Positions 34,943 through 44,098 are shown, counted from the first letter of the stretch. The stretch: DNA of 64,000 nt from Ardenticatenaceae bacterium (GCA_020634455.1 JACKBQ010000001.1:2728001-2792000), one strand, 5' to 3'. The notes: generated by a model from the letters alone, not told the origin. Program-made: numbers and translations.

Positions 34943-36244
34943 ATGTACCGTAAATTAACGATTGTATTGGCACTATTTATCGGTTTGCTGCTGTTTCAGC
35001 AAACCGCCCTGGCCCAGGATGTACCCACCGGCCAGCATACCGCCTCGGTTTGGGACGTCTCGTACTGGAACAACAAAACCCTCACAGGCAGCCCCACCGT
35101 GCAAACCACCGAAGCCGACATCAACTGGAATTGGGGCGCTGGCGGCCCCAGCGGACTGCCTTCAGATCGCTTTTCCGCACGTTGGAGCAAGTACATAGAC
35201 GTAACCGCAGGCGCTTACCGCTTCACCGCCACCGCCGATGACGGCGTGCGTGTTTATGTGGATGGCAGCCTCATCATCAACCAATGGAGCGATCATCCCG
35301 CCCAAACTTTCACTGCCGATCTCAACCTGTCGGCCGGGCATCACAATGTCGTCGTGGAGTATTACGAGAATGGTGGTTTTGCCGTGGCCCAATTTAGCTG
35401 GAGTCCCAAACCCAGCGAGATTGTCAACTGGCGCGGCGAATATTTTAGCAACCGCACCCTGACTGGCACCCCGGCGCTGGTGCGCGATGACGCCAACATC
35501 AACTTCAGCTGGGGCACAGGTGTACCCGCCAGCGGCCTGCCCACCGACAACTTCTCCGTACGCTGGACGCGAACTGTTAACTTCCCAGCAGGCAACTACC
35601 GCTTCACCACCACCAGCGACGACGGCGTGCGCCTCTGGGTCAATGGCCATCTGCTGATTGACAAATGGTTGGATCAGGCTGCGGCTACCTATTCGGGTGT
35701 GATTAATCTGTCGGGCAACGTGCCGATTAAGATGGAGTATTACGAAAATGGCGGCCTGGCGGTGGCCCAATTGAGCTGGACGCTGGACAATGGCACCACC
35801 CCGCCACCACCGCCGCCCAGTGGTTCCGTGGTGATAGATAACGGTAGCCCTGGCTTTGTCACGGGCGGTACCGCTTCATCCTGGCGCTCGGCGACGGCGG
35901 GTTACAACAGCAGCATGCTCTGGACCTACAACAACGACTATGCGCGGGGCAACTACAACTGGGCGCGATGGTATCCATCCTTGGCGGCTGGCCGGTATGA
36001 GGTGTTTGTCTTCATTCCCGCCAAGAATGCCACCACAACATCGGCGCGCTACTGGGTATCGCATCGGGATGGGTTTACCCTGAAGGTGGTGAACCAGCTA
36101 AATTACAGCGACCAATGGGTTTCCTTAGGCACGTACTGGTTCCGCGGCAACAGCAACGATTACGTTTCGCTGTCTGACGTGACTGGTGAAAGTTACCTCA
36201 CTCGCATCGTTGGTTTTGACGCGGTGAAGTGGGAAAGCCGCTAA
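34943..36244 (+). CDS. Secreted protein with two PA14 domains and a golvesin-like C-terminal domain
   Basis: The 433-residue protein has a signal peptide ending near ALAQD (about 25). Two tandem PA14-type carbohydrate-binding domains follow (about 35-155 and 165-285), each with DDGVR-V-VDG/NG, YYENGG and AVAQFSW/AVAQLSW motifs. A Pro-rich linker then leads to a golvesin/Xly-type domain with RWYPSLAAGRYEVFVFIP and DAVKWESR at the end. It is probably an extracellular glycan-binding protein. AGGAGG stands before the ATG. There is no ACGGCCGT in the gene, unlike its neighbours. Confidence 0.88.
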   Translation: MYRKLTIVLALFIGLLLFQQTALAQDVPTGQHTASVWDVSYWNNKTLTGSPTVQTTEADINWNWGAGGPSGLPSDRFSARWSKYIDVTAGAYRFTATADDGVRVYVDGSLIINQWSDHPAQTFTADLNLSAGHHNVVVEYYENGGFAVAQFSWSPKPSEIVNWRGEYFSNRTLTGTPALVRDDANINFSWGTGVPASGLPTDNFSVRWTRTVNFPAGNYRFTTTSDDGVRLWVNGHLLIDKWLDQAAATYSGVINLSGNVPIKMEYYENGGLAVAQLSWTLDNGTTPPPPPPSGSVVIDNGSPGFVTGGTASSWRSATAGYNSSMLWTYNNDYARGNYNWARWYPSLAAGRYEVFVFIPAKNATTTSARYWVSHRDGFTLKVVNQLNYSDQWVSLGTYWFRGNSNDYVSLSDVTGESYLTRIVGFDAVKWESR

Positions 36245-36278
36245 ACTTCAAACCTTTTGCTGCTGATTGCTGGCTGGT

Positions 36279-36314
36279 GGCCCCTGCACAACGTTTTGTG
36301 CAGGGGCCTTTTTT
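36279..36314 (+). terminator. Strong intrinsic terminator after the PA14 gene
   Basis: GGCCCCTGCACAA (36279-36291) pairs perfectly with TTGTGCAGGGGCC (36296-36308), followed by TTTTTTG. Confidence 0.93.
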
Positions 36315-36339
36315 GTCACGGAATTGATGGATGGAACAG

Positions 36340-36396
36340 AGATTGGACCATTTTGCGTAATCACGAGGCCACAGCCTAGCGAAAATGGTCCAATCT
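36340..36396. repeat. Perfect 15-bp inverted repeat between convergent genes
   Basis: AGATTGGACCATTTT (36340-36354) and AAAATGGTCCAATCT (36382-36396) are exact complements around a 27-base loop. It lies just after the stop of the flotillin-like gene and may end or protect transcripts of that strand, or be a transposon-derived relic. Confidence 0.75.
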
Positions 36397-36412
36397 TGAA
36401 GGGAACGCTCGC

Positions 36413-38218
36413 TTACTTTTTCTTCGCAGGTGAAATGGCAGCCGCGCCATTTTCTTTGACTTCGTGGCGCAGCAGCAGGCCCATCAGGCCATCTACCATG
36501 CCACCGCTGCCCGCGTTGCTTACGGAGACATCGGGCACGACGCGCACCTGCCGCTCACCGATGATTTGCATGAGCTGTACGGCCGTATACCCCTCCATAC
36601 CCAACGCTTCCACACCCGCCAGGTATGCTTCCGCCTTTGCCTTGCCGGTGGTGCGGATGGCGGCGGCGTCGCCCAACGCTTTCAGCTTAGTTGCTTCCGC
36701 TGCGCCGTGCGCTTCCTTCACAGACGCCTGCGCCTTCAAATCGGCAATTTGCACGCCCTGCTCCGACTTCACCATGTCTTGCTGAATGTCGGCCATAGCT
36801 GTGGCCCGCACCAACTCCTGCCGCTGCGCCTGCGCCATTTGCTGCATTTCGTACGTCTTGCGCTGCTCTTCGGCAATCTTGCGGTCGGTTTGCGTCACCA
36901 TCAGCTGCTCCGGCGGCGTGATGTCGCCAATGAGCGTGTCCAGCGCCTGCACATCGTAGGCGCTAATTGCCTTGCGGATGTGGCCCGTCGCCTCCATCTG
37001 CCGCTCGCTGCGGGCGCTGAGGAAGTCCAGTACCGTGTACTCCTGCGCCGAGTTGCGGAAGTAGTTGCCCACAATTGGCTGGAGCACGTGGTCCACCAGA
37101 TTTTGCACAGAACCGACGCGGGAAATCACCTTTGGTGCGTCCGTTGCGCCGATGTGGATGATTTGGGCCACGTCCAGATTAAAGGCGAAGCCATCCTTGG
37201 AGCGCACTGTAATCGGGGACAAATGCGCGTCGTATTTGTGGCTTTCGGTGCGGGTGGCCCAGTTCAGCACGATGTTGGTGGTGGGAACCAGCTCCACTTT
37301 GAGCACGCGGGTGTTGAGCGGGTGCTTGCCCGGATAGAGCGGCGTCACCCAGACACCTTTGTGGCCCGGTTCCACCAGATTGCCGTGCTTGAACCCTTCG
37401 CCGCTGACGTCTTTGTGCGCCTTACCCACGTAGGCAATCACAATGCCGACGTGCCCGATGGGAATCTCGGTCATGGGGACCTGCTCCACGCTGACAAACC
37501 ACGGGTTCAGGTTCCACGCGCCGGAAAGCAAGACCTGCTCTTGCAAGCCACGACGGCCGTCATTGTCCAAAAATGTCTGGGCATTCTGGAAGTTGTCGTG
37601 CCCTTCCACAATGCGCCCGGCAATTTCACCATCGTCAATGGGACGGCCGTCTAGCGTGGTGACAATCCCGACCTGATCGGGGACGATGTTATGCACATGT
37701 AGCTGGTTTGGAGCCATCTCGTGCATCGGGGCGTTTTGTGAGTTGATTACCGTGAACAGCGCATTGTTGATGCGGTACGTTCCGGCGGTGAGAATTTGCA
37801 GCTGGCGTCCCTTTTCGCCACCGTTCATCAGGAACTGGCGGGCGTCCTGGAAGTTGTTGCAGACAACGGCCTTGCCCAAAATCCGCTCTGGGGGAATCGC
37901 TTCACCCGCTGCCGCCACCAGCAGGCCAATCTGGCCTTGGGGAATGACGGTTACGGCCGTTTTATGCACAGTGTATTGCCAGGGAAAGTAAAAAAAGTGC
38001 CAGCCGGGGGCCAGCGTGTCGGCCTGGTAACCGGCTTCGCCTTTCAGGGCAATGAGCTGCCCAGGGCTGAGCCGCGGACCAAACTTTTTGACGACAACGC
38101 CAACTTCTTTTTCGCTGATGATCACCAGACCCAAGATGGATTTGATGAAGACGATGAAGACCGCCAGGCTAATCAGGCCAGCGATCAGAAAGGCGAACGC
38201 TGAGGTTGATGTAAACAT
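36413..38218 (-). CDS. Flotillin-like SPFH/Band 7 membrane protein
   Basis: The 601-residue protein begins with one membrane helix (about 8-32), then SPFH domain signatures (EVGVVVKKFGPRL, TLAPGWHFFYFPWQY). Residues about 90-265 contain an internal duplication, each half with a NFQ(D/N)A--FL pattern and a Gly-rich turn. A long Ala/Glu/Lys coiled coil (about 430-540) ends in a Gly/Met-rich tail, as in flotillins and YqiK-type proteins. It probably forms membrane microdomain scaffolds that support envelope enzymes. It is monocistronic on the reverse strand. Confidence 0.9.
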   Translation of the reverse strand: MFTSTSAFAFLIAGLISLAVFIVFIKSILGLVIISEKEVGVVVKKFGPRLSPGQLIALKGEAGYQADTLAPGWHFFYFPWQYTVHKTAVTVIPQGQIGLLVAAAGEAIPPERILGKAVVCNNFQDARQFLMNGGEKGRQLQILTAGTYRINNALFTVINSQNAPMHEMAPNQLHVHNIVPDQVGIVTTLDGRPIDDGEIAGRIVEGHDNFQNAQTFLDNDGRRGLQEQVLLSGAWNLNPWFVSVEQVPMTEIPIGHVGIVIAYVGKAHKDVSGEGFKHGNLVEPGHKGVWVTPLYPGKHPLNTRVLKVELVPTTNIVLNWATRTESHKYDAHLSPITVRSKDGFAFNLDVAQIIHIGATDAPKVISRVGSVQNLVDHVLQPIVGNYFRNSAQEYTVLDFLSARSERQMEATGHIRKAISAYDVQALDTLIGDITPPEQLMVTQTDRKIAEEQRKTYEMQQMAQAQRQELVRATAMADIQQDMVKSEQGVQIADLKAQASVKEAHGAAEATKLKALGDAAAIRTTGKAKAEAYLAGVEALGMEGYTAVQLMQIIGERQVRVVPDVSVSNAGSGGMVDGLMGLLLRHEVKENGAAAISPAKKK

Positions 38219-38695
38219 GAGTTACCTCCATAAGCGGGCAAAAACTGCCCTACCAAAAGAAATACCGCCACGCAGGTGACTGTGGGTGGCAACAATAAAA
38301 AAGCCAAAACGCCCGACGCGAACAAATTGCACCGGGAACGGCCGTAATACACCTATTTATCTTTGAACAAAAAGGAATTTATGTCGGGGTACGAGCGAGC
38401 ATAGGTCCAACCTCCACCGGGGCAAATAGTAAAGGCTCTGCGGGTCACGCCCCTGTGAAGCAGCAAAGCGATAAGTTTTGGTTCTGGGAAGATTGTTTTT
38501 CACCCCAGACATGAAGATATTAATGAGATTTGTTCCCGGTGTCAATATTTTTCGGGGCGATTTAAGGTTGATTTTGGCAGGTAACAGAAGCGTAGCCATC
38601 CAGCATAATTACAATCAGGTTAGCGTCAGGCAAAGCGGAACAAAGTCCAGTATCCTCTCGTATATAAACTACGCGTAGATTCTAGGATTTTTTCA
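38219..38695. other. Long intergenic region, no gene supported
   Basis: This stretch of 477 bp lies between the divergent flotillin-like and L,D-transpeptidase genes. It holds one ACGGCCGT (about 38338) and a TATATA (38661-38666) about 30 bases before the transpeptidase start, which could be part of its promoter. I see no RNA gene, strong hairpin or credible small protein. Confidence 0.6.
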
Positions 38696-40351
38696 ATGCA
38701 ACCAAGCGAACTCAAAACCCAATTTTTCCGCCGTCCCGCCGCCCCGGCAACTGAAGCGCCGACGCCACCCGCGCAGTCGTTGGTTGATGCGCCAACGCAG
38801 CTTTGGTTCCCCGCAGCGACGGCTCAGCCCCAAGCCATGCCACAGCCTGTTCGGCAGAAACGGCAGTTCCTAAAATACCTCCTCCTCGGTGTGTTCCTCC
38901 TGGGCCTGTTGACGATGGGCTTTGTCGCCGTCGCGGGCGCGGGGCTGATTTACATGAGCGATCTGGTCATGCCCGGCGTGCAGGTGATGGGCATTGACAT
39001 CGGCCGCCAGACCCAAAGCGAGGTCGCCGCCACGCTCAGCAGCGCGGCCAGCCAGCAAACCATCCGCCTGACGCACGGCGAAACGGTCTGGCTGCTTGCG
39101 GCCGATGAGCTGGGGCTGACGCTGGACGCGGCCGCCACGGCCGAAGCTGCACATGCCTACGGCCGTTCCCCCGCTGCCTGGCTCGAACTCATCCAAACCG
39201 GGGCGATGACCGTGCCGCCAACCTGGACGTTGGATACGGCCGTTACCCAAGCTACCCTCCAATCCCGCGCCGCTGAGCTGGCAATTGAACCAGTAAACGC
39301 GGGATTGGTGATTGAAAACGGCCGTGTCACCACCACCCCCGCCGCCGATGGCCAACTGTTAGATGTGAACGCCACCGTCGCCGCGCTGGTACAAAATGGG
39401 GCAACGGCCGTTGCTCAAAACGGCGAAATTCAACTCGTCATGCAAACCGTCCCTGCCGCCATCACCGACGTCAGCAACCTGATGGCCCAGGCCGAGGCGC
39501 TGCTCAGTACCACCCTCACCATCCAGGCCACCGACCCCGTGCGCGACGAATCTGTGAGCTGGGTAGTGGGGCCACAGGTGTGGGGCAGCTGGCTCACGCT
39601 CACCGTCGATCAGGCGAACACCACCCAGTTCGATTGGGCCATCGAGCCAGACAAAGCGGCTCAATTTTTTGCCGAACGCAACGCGGCCCTGGGCGAGAAT
39701 CGGTATTTGGATGAGGAACTGGCGTTAACGGCCGTTACCAACGCCATCAAAAACCAGCAAGAAAATATCAGCCTGCGCATTTACCACAGCCCCAGCCAGT
39801 ACGTGGTGCAAGCGGGGGATACATTTGCCGGAATCGGCCGGGCGGTGGGCATCCCCTACCCCTGGATTCAAGCTGCCAACCCCGGCGTCGGCGACGCGCT
39901 CACCGTCGGCCAAAGCATCACGATCCCCTCGCCGGACGATTTGCTGCCGTACCCCGTCGTGGACGGCAAGCGAATTGTGGTGAGCATCAGCCAGCAGCGC
40001 GCCTGGGTGTATGAAAATGACGCGCTTAAGTGGGAATGGCTGGCCAGCACCGGCATCGCCTCCAGCCCCACCGCGCCCGGCGTCTTCCAAATCCAAACCC
40101 ATGAACCCAACGCCTACGCCGCCAATTGGGATTTGTGGATGCCCAGCTTCATGGGCATTTACCAGCCCGCGCCCAACGTAGAGTTTATGAACGGCTTCCA
40201 CGGCTTCCCCACCCGCGACGGGGCCAATTTACTCTGGACCAGCAACTTAGGAACGGCCGTTACGTATGGCTGCATACTTTTAAGCAACGAAAACGCAGCC
40301 CAACTGTACGAATGGGCCGAGCAAGGCGTCATCGTGGAAATCTTGCCCTAG
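38696..40351 (+). CDS. L,D-transpeptidase (YkuD) with membrane anchor and LysM
   Basis: Peptidoglycan cross-linking enzyme of 551 residues. A Pro/Ala-rich cytoplasmic tail and one membrane helix (about 60-82) are followed by a VanW/PG_binding_4-like region starting PGVQVMGIDIGRQTQSEV. A LysM domain (YVVQAGDTFAGIGRAVGIPY) comes next, then a YkuD domain (KRIVVSISQQRAWVYEN to the end) with FHGFP and the catalytic Cys near residue 525 in TYGCILLSN. The usual SHGC is TYGC here, a mild variant. Seven ACGGCCGT copies occur in the gene. Confidence 0.91.
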   Translation: MQPSELKTQFFRRPAAPATEAPTPPAQSLVDAPTQLWFPAATAQPQAMPQPVRQKRQFLKYLLLGVFLLGLLTMGFVAVAGAGLIYMSDLVMPGVQVMGIDIGRQTQSEVAATLSSAASQQTIRLTHGETVWLLAADELGLTLDAAATAEAAHAYGRSPAAWLELIQTGAMTVPPTWTLDTAVTQATLQSRAAELAIEPVNAGLVIENGRVTTTPAADGQLLDVNATVAALVQNGATAVAQNGEIQLVMQTVPAAITDVSNLMAQAEALLSTTLTIQATDPVRDESVSWVVGPQVWGSWLTLTVDQANTTQFDWAIEPDKAAQFFAERNAALGENRYLDEELALTAVTNAIKNQQENISLRIYHSPSQYVVQAGDTFAGIGRAVGIPYPWIQAANPGVGDALTVGQSITIPSPDDLLPYPVVDGKRIVVSISQQRAWVYENDALKWEWLASTGIASSPTAPGVFQIQTHEPNAYAANWDLWMPSFMGIYQPAPNVEFMNGFHGFPTRDGANLLWTSNLGTAVTYGCILLSNENAAQLYEWAEQGVIVEILP

Positions 40352-40357
40352 TTGCTT

Positions 40358-40439
40358 TGTCATGCTGAGCAGAGCGAAGCATCCCTCTTGCCAGGCCGAA
40401 TAGGATTCTTCATTGCGCTGCACCTCATTCAGAAGGTCA
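40358..40439. repeat. TCATGCTGAGC...GCGAAGCATC-type intergenic hairpin repeat
   Basis: TCATGCTGAGCAGAGCGAAG and ATTCTTCATTGCGCTGCACC...TCATTCAGAAGGTCA form an imperfect inverted repeat of about 80 bp. A second copy lies at 54663-54739. Similar sequences are seen in many bacterial genomes. Confidence 0.7.
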
Positions 40440-40458
40440 AATAGCAAAGGATAGGAAA

Positions 40459-40560
40459 ATGAGCTTGATGGTTTTGTTAGTAGTTGTTTGTGGAGGCGGC
40501 TTAACCTTAGCAGCCATTGGCGTCGGTCTATACTTTTTTCTAAAGGATCGGGAAAAATAA
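40459..40560 (+). CDS. Small single-pass membrane protein, 33 residues (paralogue 1)
   Basis: The ATG at 40459 is preceded by AGGA. The protein is MSLMVLLVVVCGGGLTLAAI followed by GVGLYFFLKDREK: one hydrophobic helix with a Gly-rich start and a charged C-terminal tail. Two bases separate it from a second gene for a related protein (40563), with matching GGG-L-L-AI-G-YF-REK positions. The pair and the similarity argue for real coding rather than chance. Function is unknown; the location after an L,D-transpeptidase suggests an envelope role. Confidence 0.68.
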   Translation: MSLMVLLVVVCGGGLTLAAIGVGLYFFLKDREK

Positions 40561-40562
40561 CA

Positions 40563-40667
40563 ATGAGTATCGGTTTAGTAGAGGTAATGATTCTTATTGG
40601 TGGTGGTGGTTTGCTGCTCGTTGCCATCGTGGCTGGCATCTACTTCTGGCAGCAGCGAGAAAAATAG
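40563..40667 (+). CDS. Small single-pass membrane protein, 34 residues (paralogue 2)
   Basis: The protein begins MSIGLVEVMILIGGGGLLLV and ends AIVAGIYFWQQREK. It aligns without gaps to the upstream 33-residue protein through the glycine cluster, AI--G-YF and the terminal REK. It starts two bases after the upstream stop, so the genes are co-translated tandem duplicates. Confidence 0.68.
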   Translation: MSIGLVEVMILIGGGGLLLVAIVAGIYFWQQREK

Positions 40668-40744
40668 ATGTTTTACGAGGAGTGAGCATCCTCAGATGCG
40701 AACGGAATGGCCAAAGACGCATCTGAGGATGATTACTTCTCACA

Positions 40745-40843
40745 TTGAAAATAAAAAAGCGGAACACAGAGTTTCACAGAGAAAGCGCAGAGTTTCACAG
40801 AGAATTAATAGAAAAATCTGCGAAATCTGCGTAATCTGTGGAT
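40745..40843. repeat. CACAGAG / CTGCGAAAT-word intergenic repeat
   Basis: The words TTTCACAGAGAA occur twice, followed by ATCTGCGAAATCTGCGTAATCTGTGG. The same word family is found at 44099-44160, 45001-45066 and 59549-59690. Confidence 0.6.
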
Positions 40844-43033
40844 TTAATTTCCTAAACGCATCGGCAGGCGCGTCAGGCGCTGCCCCGTCAGGGCAAACAC
40901 GGCGTTGCCCACCGCCGCCGCAATTGGGCCGATGGGCGGTTCGCCAACGCCCGTTGGCTCGGAACTGCTCTCCAAAAGCTGCACATGGATGTCTGGTGTC
41001 TCTTTCATCGTCAACAGCGGATACCCGTCAAAGTTCGCCGCCTCAATCGCCCCATCCTTCACCGTAATTTCCTCAAAAAAGGTTGAACTCAATCCCATCA
41101 CAATCGAGCCTTGCGCCTGAGCCGTTGCGCCGTCCGGGTTGATCACCAGGCCGGGGTCCATAGTGCAGTAAACGTTATGCACCCGAATCTGGTCGTTTTC
41201 TACGCTTACATCGGCAATTTGGGCCACGACGGTTTGGGCATCCAGGTTGATGGCCAGACCGAGGGCGTGGCCTTCGGGCAAACTGCCGCCCCAGTTAGCC
41301 ATCTCGGCCACCGTTTCCAGCGCGTTGCGAAAGCGGCGGCTGAGCGTGCTGTCCGTCAGGTGGTTCAGGCGGAATTGCAGCGGGTCAATGTTTGCTGCCT
41401 GTGCCATCTCATCCATGAAGCTTTCAATGGCGAAGGTGTTGGCCAGCAGCCCCAGGCCGCGCCAGGGGCCAGTGCGCACCGGCAGCGGCGTGCGGTAGCT
41501 CACCATCTGCCGGTTGGGGATGCCATCGTACTCCAACCGAGCGCCACGATACGCGCCAAAATCAGCCCCCACGATGGCGGAAGCGATGCCGGGGAAGAAG
41601 GAGAAGAGCACGTCGCCGCTGGCCACTTCATGTTGCAGGGCCTGGATACGGCCGTTTCCATCCACTTTCCCGGTTAACACATGATGCGTAGACGGCCGGA
41701 AAAAACCATGCCGCATCTCTTCCGTGCGGTTCCAGCCCACGTGCACTGGGCGACCCGCCGCCCTGGACAACAGCGCCGCTTCCCGCGCCGCAGGCACGTT
41801 TGACTTGTGGCCAAAGCCACCGCCCAGGAAAGTTGGAATCACCTCGACCAGTTCTTCTTCGATGCCCAACGCTTCGGCTACGTCGCCGCGTACCACAAAC
41901 GCCGCCTGGGTTGAGGCCCACACCGTCACCTTATCGGCCTGCACGTCCACCAGCGCAGCGTGCGGTTCCAGGTGGGCGTGGGCGGCCAGCGGCGTGCGGA
42001 ATTCGGCCGTCAGCACGTCGCCATCCAGCAAATTGCCGATGTCGCCATCTTTTTGGGCGACGACGCGGGTGCCGTTGCCCACGGTGACGAGCTCATCAAT
42101 TTCGGACTGCTGCCAGAGACGGCCGTCTTCCCATTCCAGCACCATATTGCCCACACCCGCATACGCTTGCAGCCGCGATTCCGCCGCCACGCCCGCAAAA
42201 TCGTCTTCGGCCACCACCGCCACCACGCCGGGGCGGTTTGGCGCCTCGCCAGGAGTCGCGCTTTTGAGCTTGCCCTCGATGGTGCTGGGGCGGGCCACTG
42301 CGCCGTAAAGCATGTTGGGCAGGCGCATGTCGTAGCCGTACAGGGCCTTCCCGGTGAGCTTGCTTTCAAAATCCACACGCGGTGTGGACTTGCCCACAAA
42401 GCGGAATTCGCTGGCAGGCTTAAGCGCGGGCGCTTCTTCCGGGATTTCCCAACTGGCTACATCCGCCTGGGCCACAATCTCGCCGTAGGTGATGGCTTTG
42501 CCTGGATCGTCGTTGGCGGTGAAAACGCCGGAAGCCACGCTAAGGCTGGCGGCGGGTACGCCTAGCAGATTGGCGGCTTCGGTTCGCAGCAGTTCCCGCA
42601 GTGTGGCGGCGGCTTCGCGGATGGGGGTAAAGGTGCTGGAAACGGAGGTGCTGTTGCCTGTACCCATGCTGTCGTTGATGCCACGCGCCGTGCTGGCCGA
42701 CACTACTTCGATCTGCTCCCAATCTACTTCCAGCTCTTCGGCCGCAATTTGGGCCAGCGAGGTGTGGACGCCCTGGCCCATCTCCACTTTGGGATTAAAG
42801 AAGCGGATGCGGTTGTCGGCGGTGATTTCAAACCAGCTGGTGGGGGGGGCGTCGATGCTGCCAAAGGAGCCGCCTTCGGCGACCAGGTTGGCGATAGCCA
42901 GGCGGGCGCGGGGCAGGCCAACCGGAACGCCCACGGCGACAGCGGCTACGGTTGCGCCCAGGCCAATCAGAAAGCCGCGCCGGGAGACGCGCCATTTTTT
43001 AACGTTGCTTTTGGGTGGTTGATTTGATGTCAT
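40844..43033 (-). CDS. Molybdenum hydroxylase large subunit (isoquinoline 1-oxidoreductase beta-like)
   Basis: The 729-residue protein belongs to the aldehyde/xanthine oxidase family in its IorB-like branch, which hydroxylates N-heterocycles or aldehydes. A twin-arginine signal (VSRRGFLIGLG) points to export. Molybdopterin-binding motifs include KVEMGQGVHTSL, GGGFGHK near the middle, and VGEPPIGPIAAA with the likely catalytic Glu near the C-terminus. Its start overlaps the stop of the iron-sulfur subunit by four bases. No cytochrome or MoCD maturation gene is adjacent. Confidence 0.92.
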   Translation of the reverse strand: MTSNQPPKSNVKKWRVSRRGFLIGLGATVAAVAVGVPVGLPRARLAIANLVAEGGSFGSIDAPPTSWFEITADNRIRFFNPKVEMGQGVHTSLAQIAAEELEVDWEQIEVVSASTARGINDSMGTGNSTSVSSTFTPIREAAATLRELLRTEAANLLGVPAASLSVASGVFTANDDPGKAITYGEIVAQADVASWEIPEEAPALKPASEFRFVGKSTPRVDFESKLTGKALYGYDMRLPNMLYGAVARPSTIEGKLKSATPGEAPNRPGVVAVVAEDDFAGVAAESRLQAYAGVGNMVLEWEDGRLWQQSEIDELVTVGNGTRVVAQKDGDIGNLLDGDVLTAEFRTPLAAHAHLEPHAALVDVQADKVTVWASTQAAFVVRGDVAEALGIEEELVEVIPTFLGGGFGHKSNVPAAREAALLSRAAGRPVHVGWNRTEEMRHGFFRPSTHHVLTGKVDGNGRIQALQHEVASGDVLFSFFPGIASAIVGADFGAYRGARLEYDGIPNRQMVSYRTPLPVRTGPWRGLGLLANTFAIESFMDEMAQAANIDPLQFRLNHLTDSTLSRRFRNALETVAEMANWGGSLPEGHALGLAINLDAQTVVAQIADVSVENDQIRVHNVYCTMDPGLVINPDGATAQAQGSIVMGLSSTFFEEITVKDGAIEAANFDGYPLLTMKETPDIHVQLLESSSEPTGVGEPPIGPIAAAVGNAVFALTGQRLTRLPMRLGN

Positions 43034-43518
43034 ACGGCCGTTTCCTCCTTGACTGTCATCTGCTGCGCTGCCTTAGCCACCGCGTTTTTTACACGGAAAT
43101 AGCAGCCGCAGCGGCAATAGTTTTCACTCATTGCCTCGACGATTTCTTTCTCAGTGGGGGCAGGGTTTTTAGCCAGGAAGGCAGCGGCGGTCATCATTTG
43201 GCCGCTCATACACCAGCTGCATTGGGGCACCTGGTCGTCTAAAAACGCTTGCTGTACCGGATGCAGTTGAATTGTACCGTCCTCGGCTATGAGAGACAGC
43301 CCTTCGATGGTGCGTATCTCGCCCGTTACTGTGGTAAGCGGCGTTACGCAGCTGCGCACCGCTTCGCCATCAATGTGGACGGTGCAAGCGCCGCAAAAGC
43401 CTGCGCCGCAGCCAAATTTGGTGCCAGTCAAGCCCAATTCATCCCGCAAAACCCACAGCAGCGGGCGCGGCGGCTCCTGGGCAATGTCGTATTCGGTTCC
43501 ATTAATTGTTAGTTTCAT
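43030..43518 (-). CDS. Molybdenum hydroxylase [2Fe-2S] subunit (IorA-like)
   Basis: The 162-residue protein carries two [2Fe-2S] sites: the plant-type site CGAGFCGACTVHIDGEAVRSC (trimmed: Cys ligands in CGAGFCGAC and VRSC), and the helical site CSWCMSG with YCRCGCYFR. It passes electrons from the molybdenum subunit, which starts within its stop codon. The ATG at 43518 with AGGAAATC upstream matches the usual family start (MKLTINGTEYD); an upstream ATG at 43659 would add an unrelated Cys-rich tail. Confidence 0.93.
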   Translation of the reverse strand: MKLTINGTEYDIAQEPPRPLLWVLRDELGLTGTKFGCGAGFCGACTVHIDGEAVRSCVTPLTTVTGEIRTIEGLSLIAEDGTIQLHPVQQAFLDDQVPQCSWCMSGQMMTAAAFLAKNPAPTEKEIVEAMSENYCRCGCYFRVKNAVAKAAQQMTVKEETAV

Positions 43519-43589
43519 GATTTCCTGATCCCAAGTAAGATTGTAGTTGTCGTTCATTGTAGCACAGAACGAGCTGTTTTGTATATATA

Positions 43590-43656
43590 TTGCACAGATT
43601 AATTTGGTTTTCAGCTGTTTTGCACAGATTTTTGCATAGCAAGATTGTAATCTTGC
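43590..43656. promoter_or_regulatory. Candidate operators between the divergent hydroxylase and yjbQ genes
   Basis: TTGCACAGATT occurs twice exactly (43590-43600 and 43620-43630), 30 bp apart. A perfect palindrome GCAAGATT-GT-AATCTTGC (43639-43656) lies just before yjbQ. A TATATA run at about 43582 could be the -10 region for the reverse-strand operon. Confidence 0.45.
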
Positions 43657-43675
43657 CATGCTTGGAGCGTTGACG

Positions 43676-44098
43676 ATGGGATGGGTTCAAAAAGAGATTC
43701 GCTTAGGGGCACGCAGCCGGGGCTTTCATCTGGTGACGGCCGAAATTTTGCAGCAGCTGCCCGAACTGCGGGAATTTCGCGTAGGGCTGGCCCACATCTT
43801 TATTCAGCACACCTCCGCTGCGCTGGCCCTAAACGAAAATGCAGACCCGACGGTGCGGCAGGACATGGAGCGCCATTTTAACGAACTCGCACCAGAAAAT
43901 GCGCCCTACTTTGTGCATACCTACGAAGGGCCAGACGACATGCCTGCGCACATCAAGGCGGTGTTGCTGGGTAGTTCGGTGACGGTGCCGGTGAAAGACG
44001 GCCGTTTCCATCTGGGTACCTGGCAAGGAATCTATCTCTGCGAACACCGCAACTGGGGCGGCAGCCGTCGGTTAGTCATCACCATCCACGGGGAGTAA
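43676..44098 (+). CDS. yjbQ: YjbQ family protein (UPF0047)
   Basis: The 140-residue protein matches the YjbQ family, a small trimeric fold sometimes annotated as secondary thiamine-phosphate synthase. Motifs include RGFHLVTAEI, IQHTSAALALNENADPTV, and GTWQGIYLCEHRN near the C-terminus with the conserved His. GGAG ten bases before the ATG at 43676 supports this start over 43658. The physiological role of the family is not settled. Confidence 0.9.
   Translation: MGWVQKEIRLGARSRGFHLVTAEILQQLPELREFRVGLAHIFIQHTSAALALNENADPTVRQDMERHFNELAPENAPYFVHTYEGPDDMPAHIKAVLLGSSVTVPVKDGRFHLGTWQGIYLCEHRNWGGSRRLVITIHGE

Noticed and set aside
38357..38599. Reverse-strand 80-codon frame in the long intergenic region
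   Set aside because: No ribosome binding site, no recognisable composition or domain, and it overlaps likely promoter sequence.
40280..40639. Reverse-strand frame over the repeat at 40358
   Set aside because: It is produced by the intergenic repeat and overlaps the two small tandem genes on the other strand.
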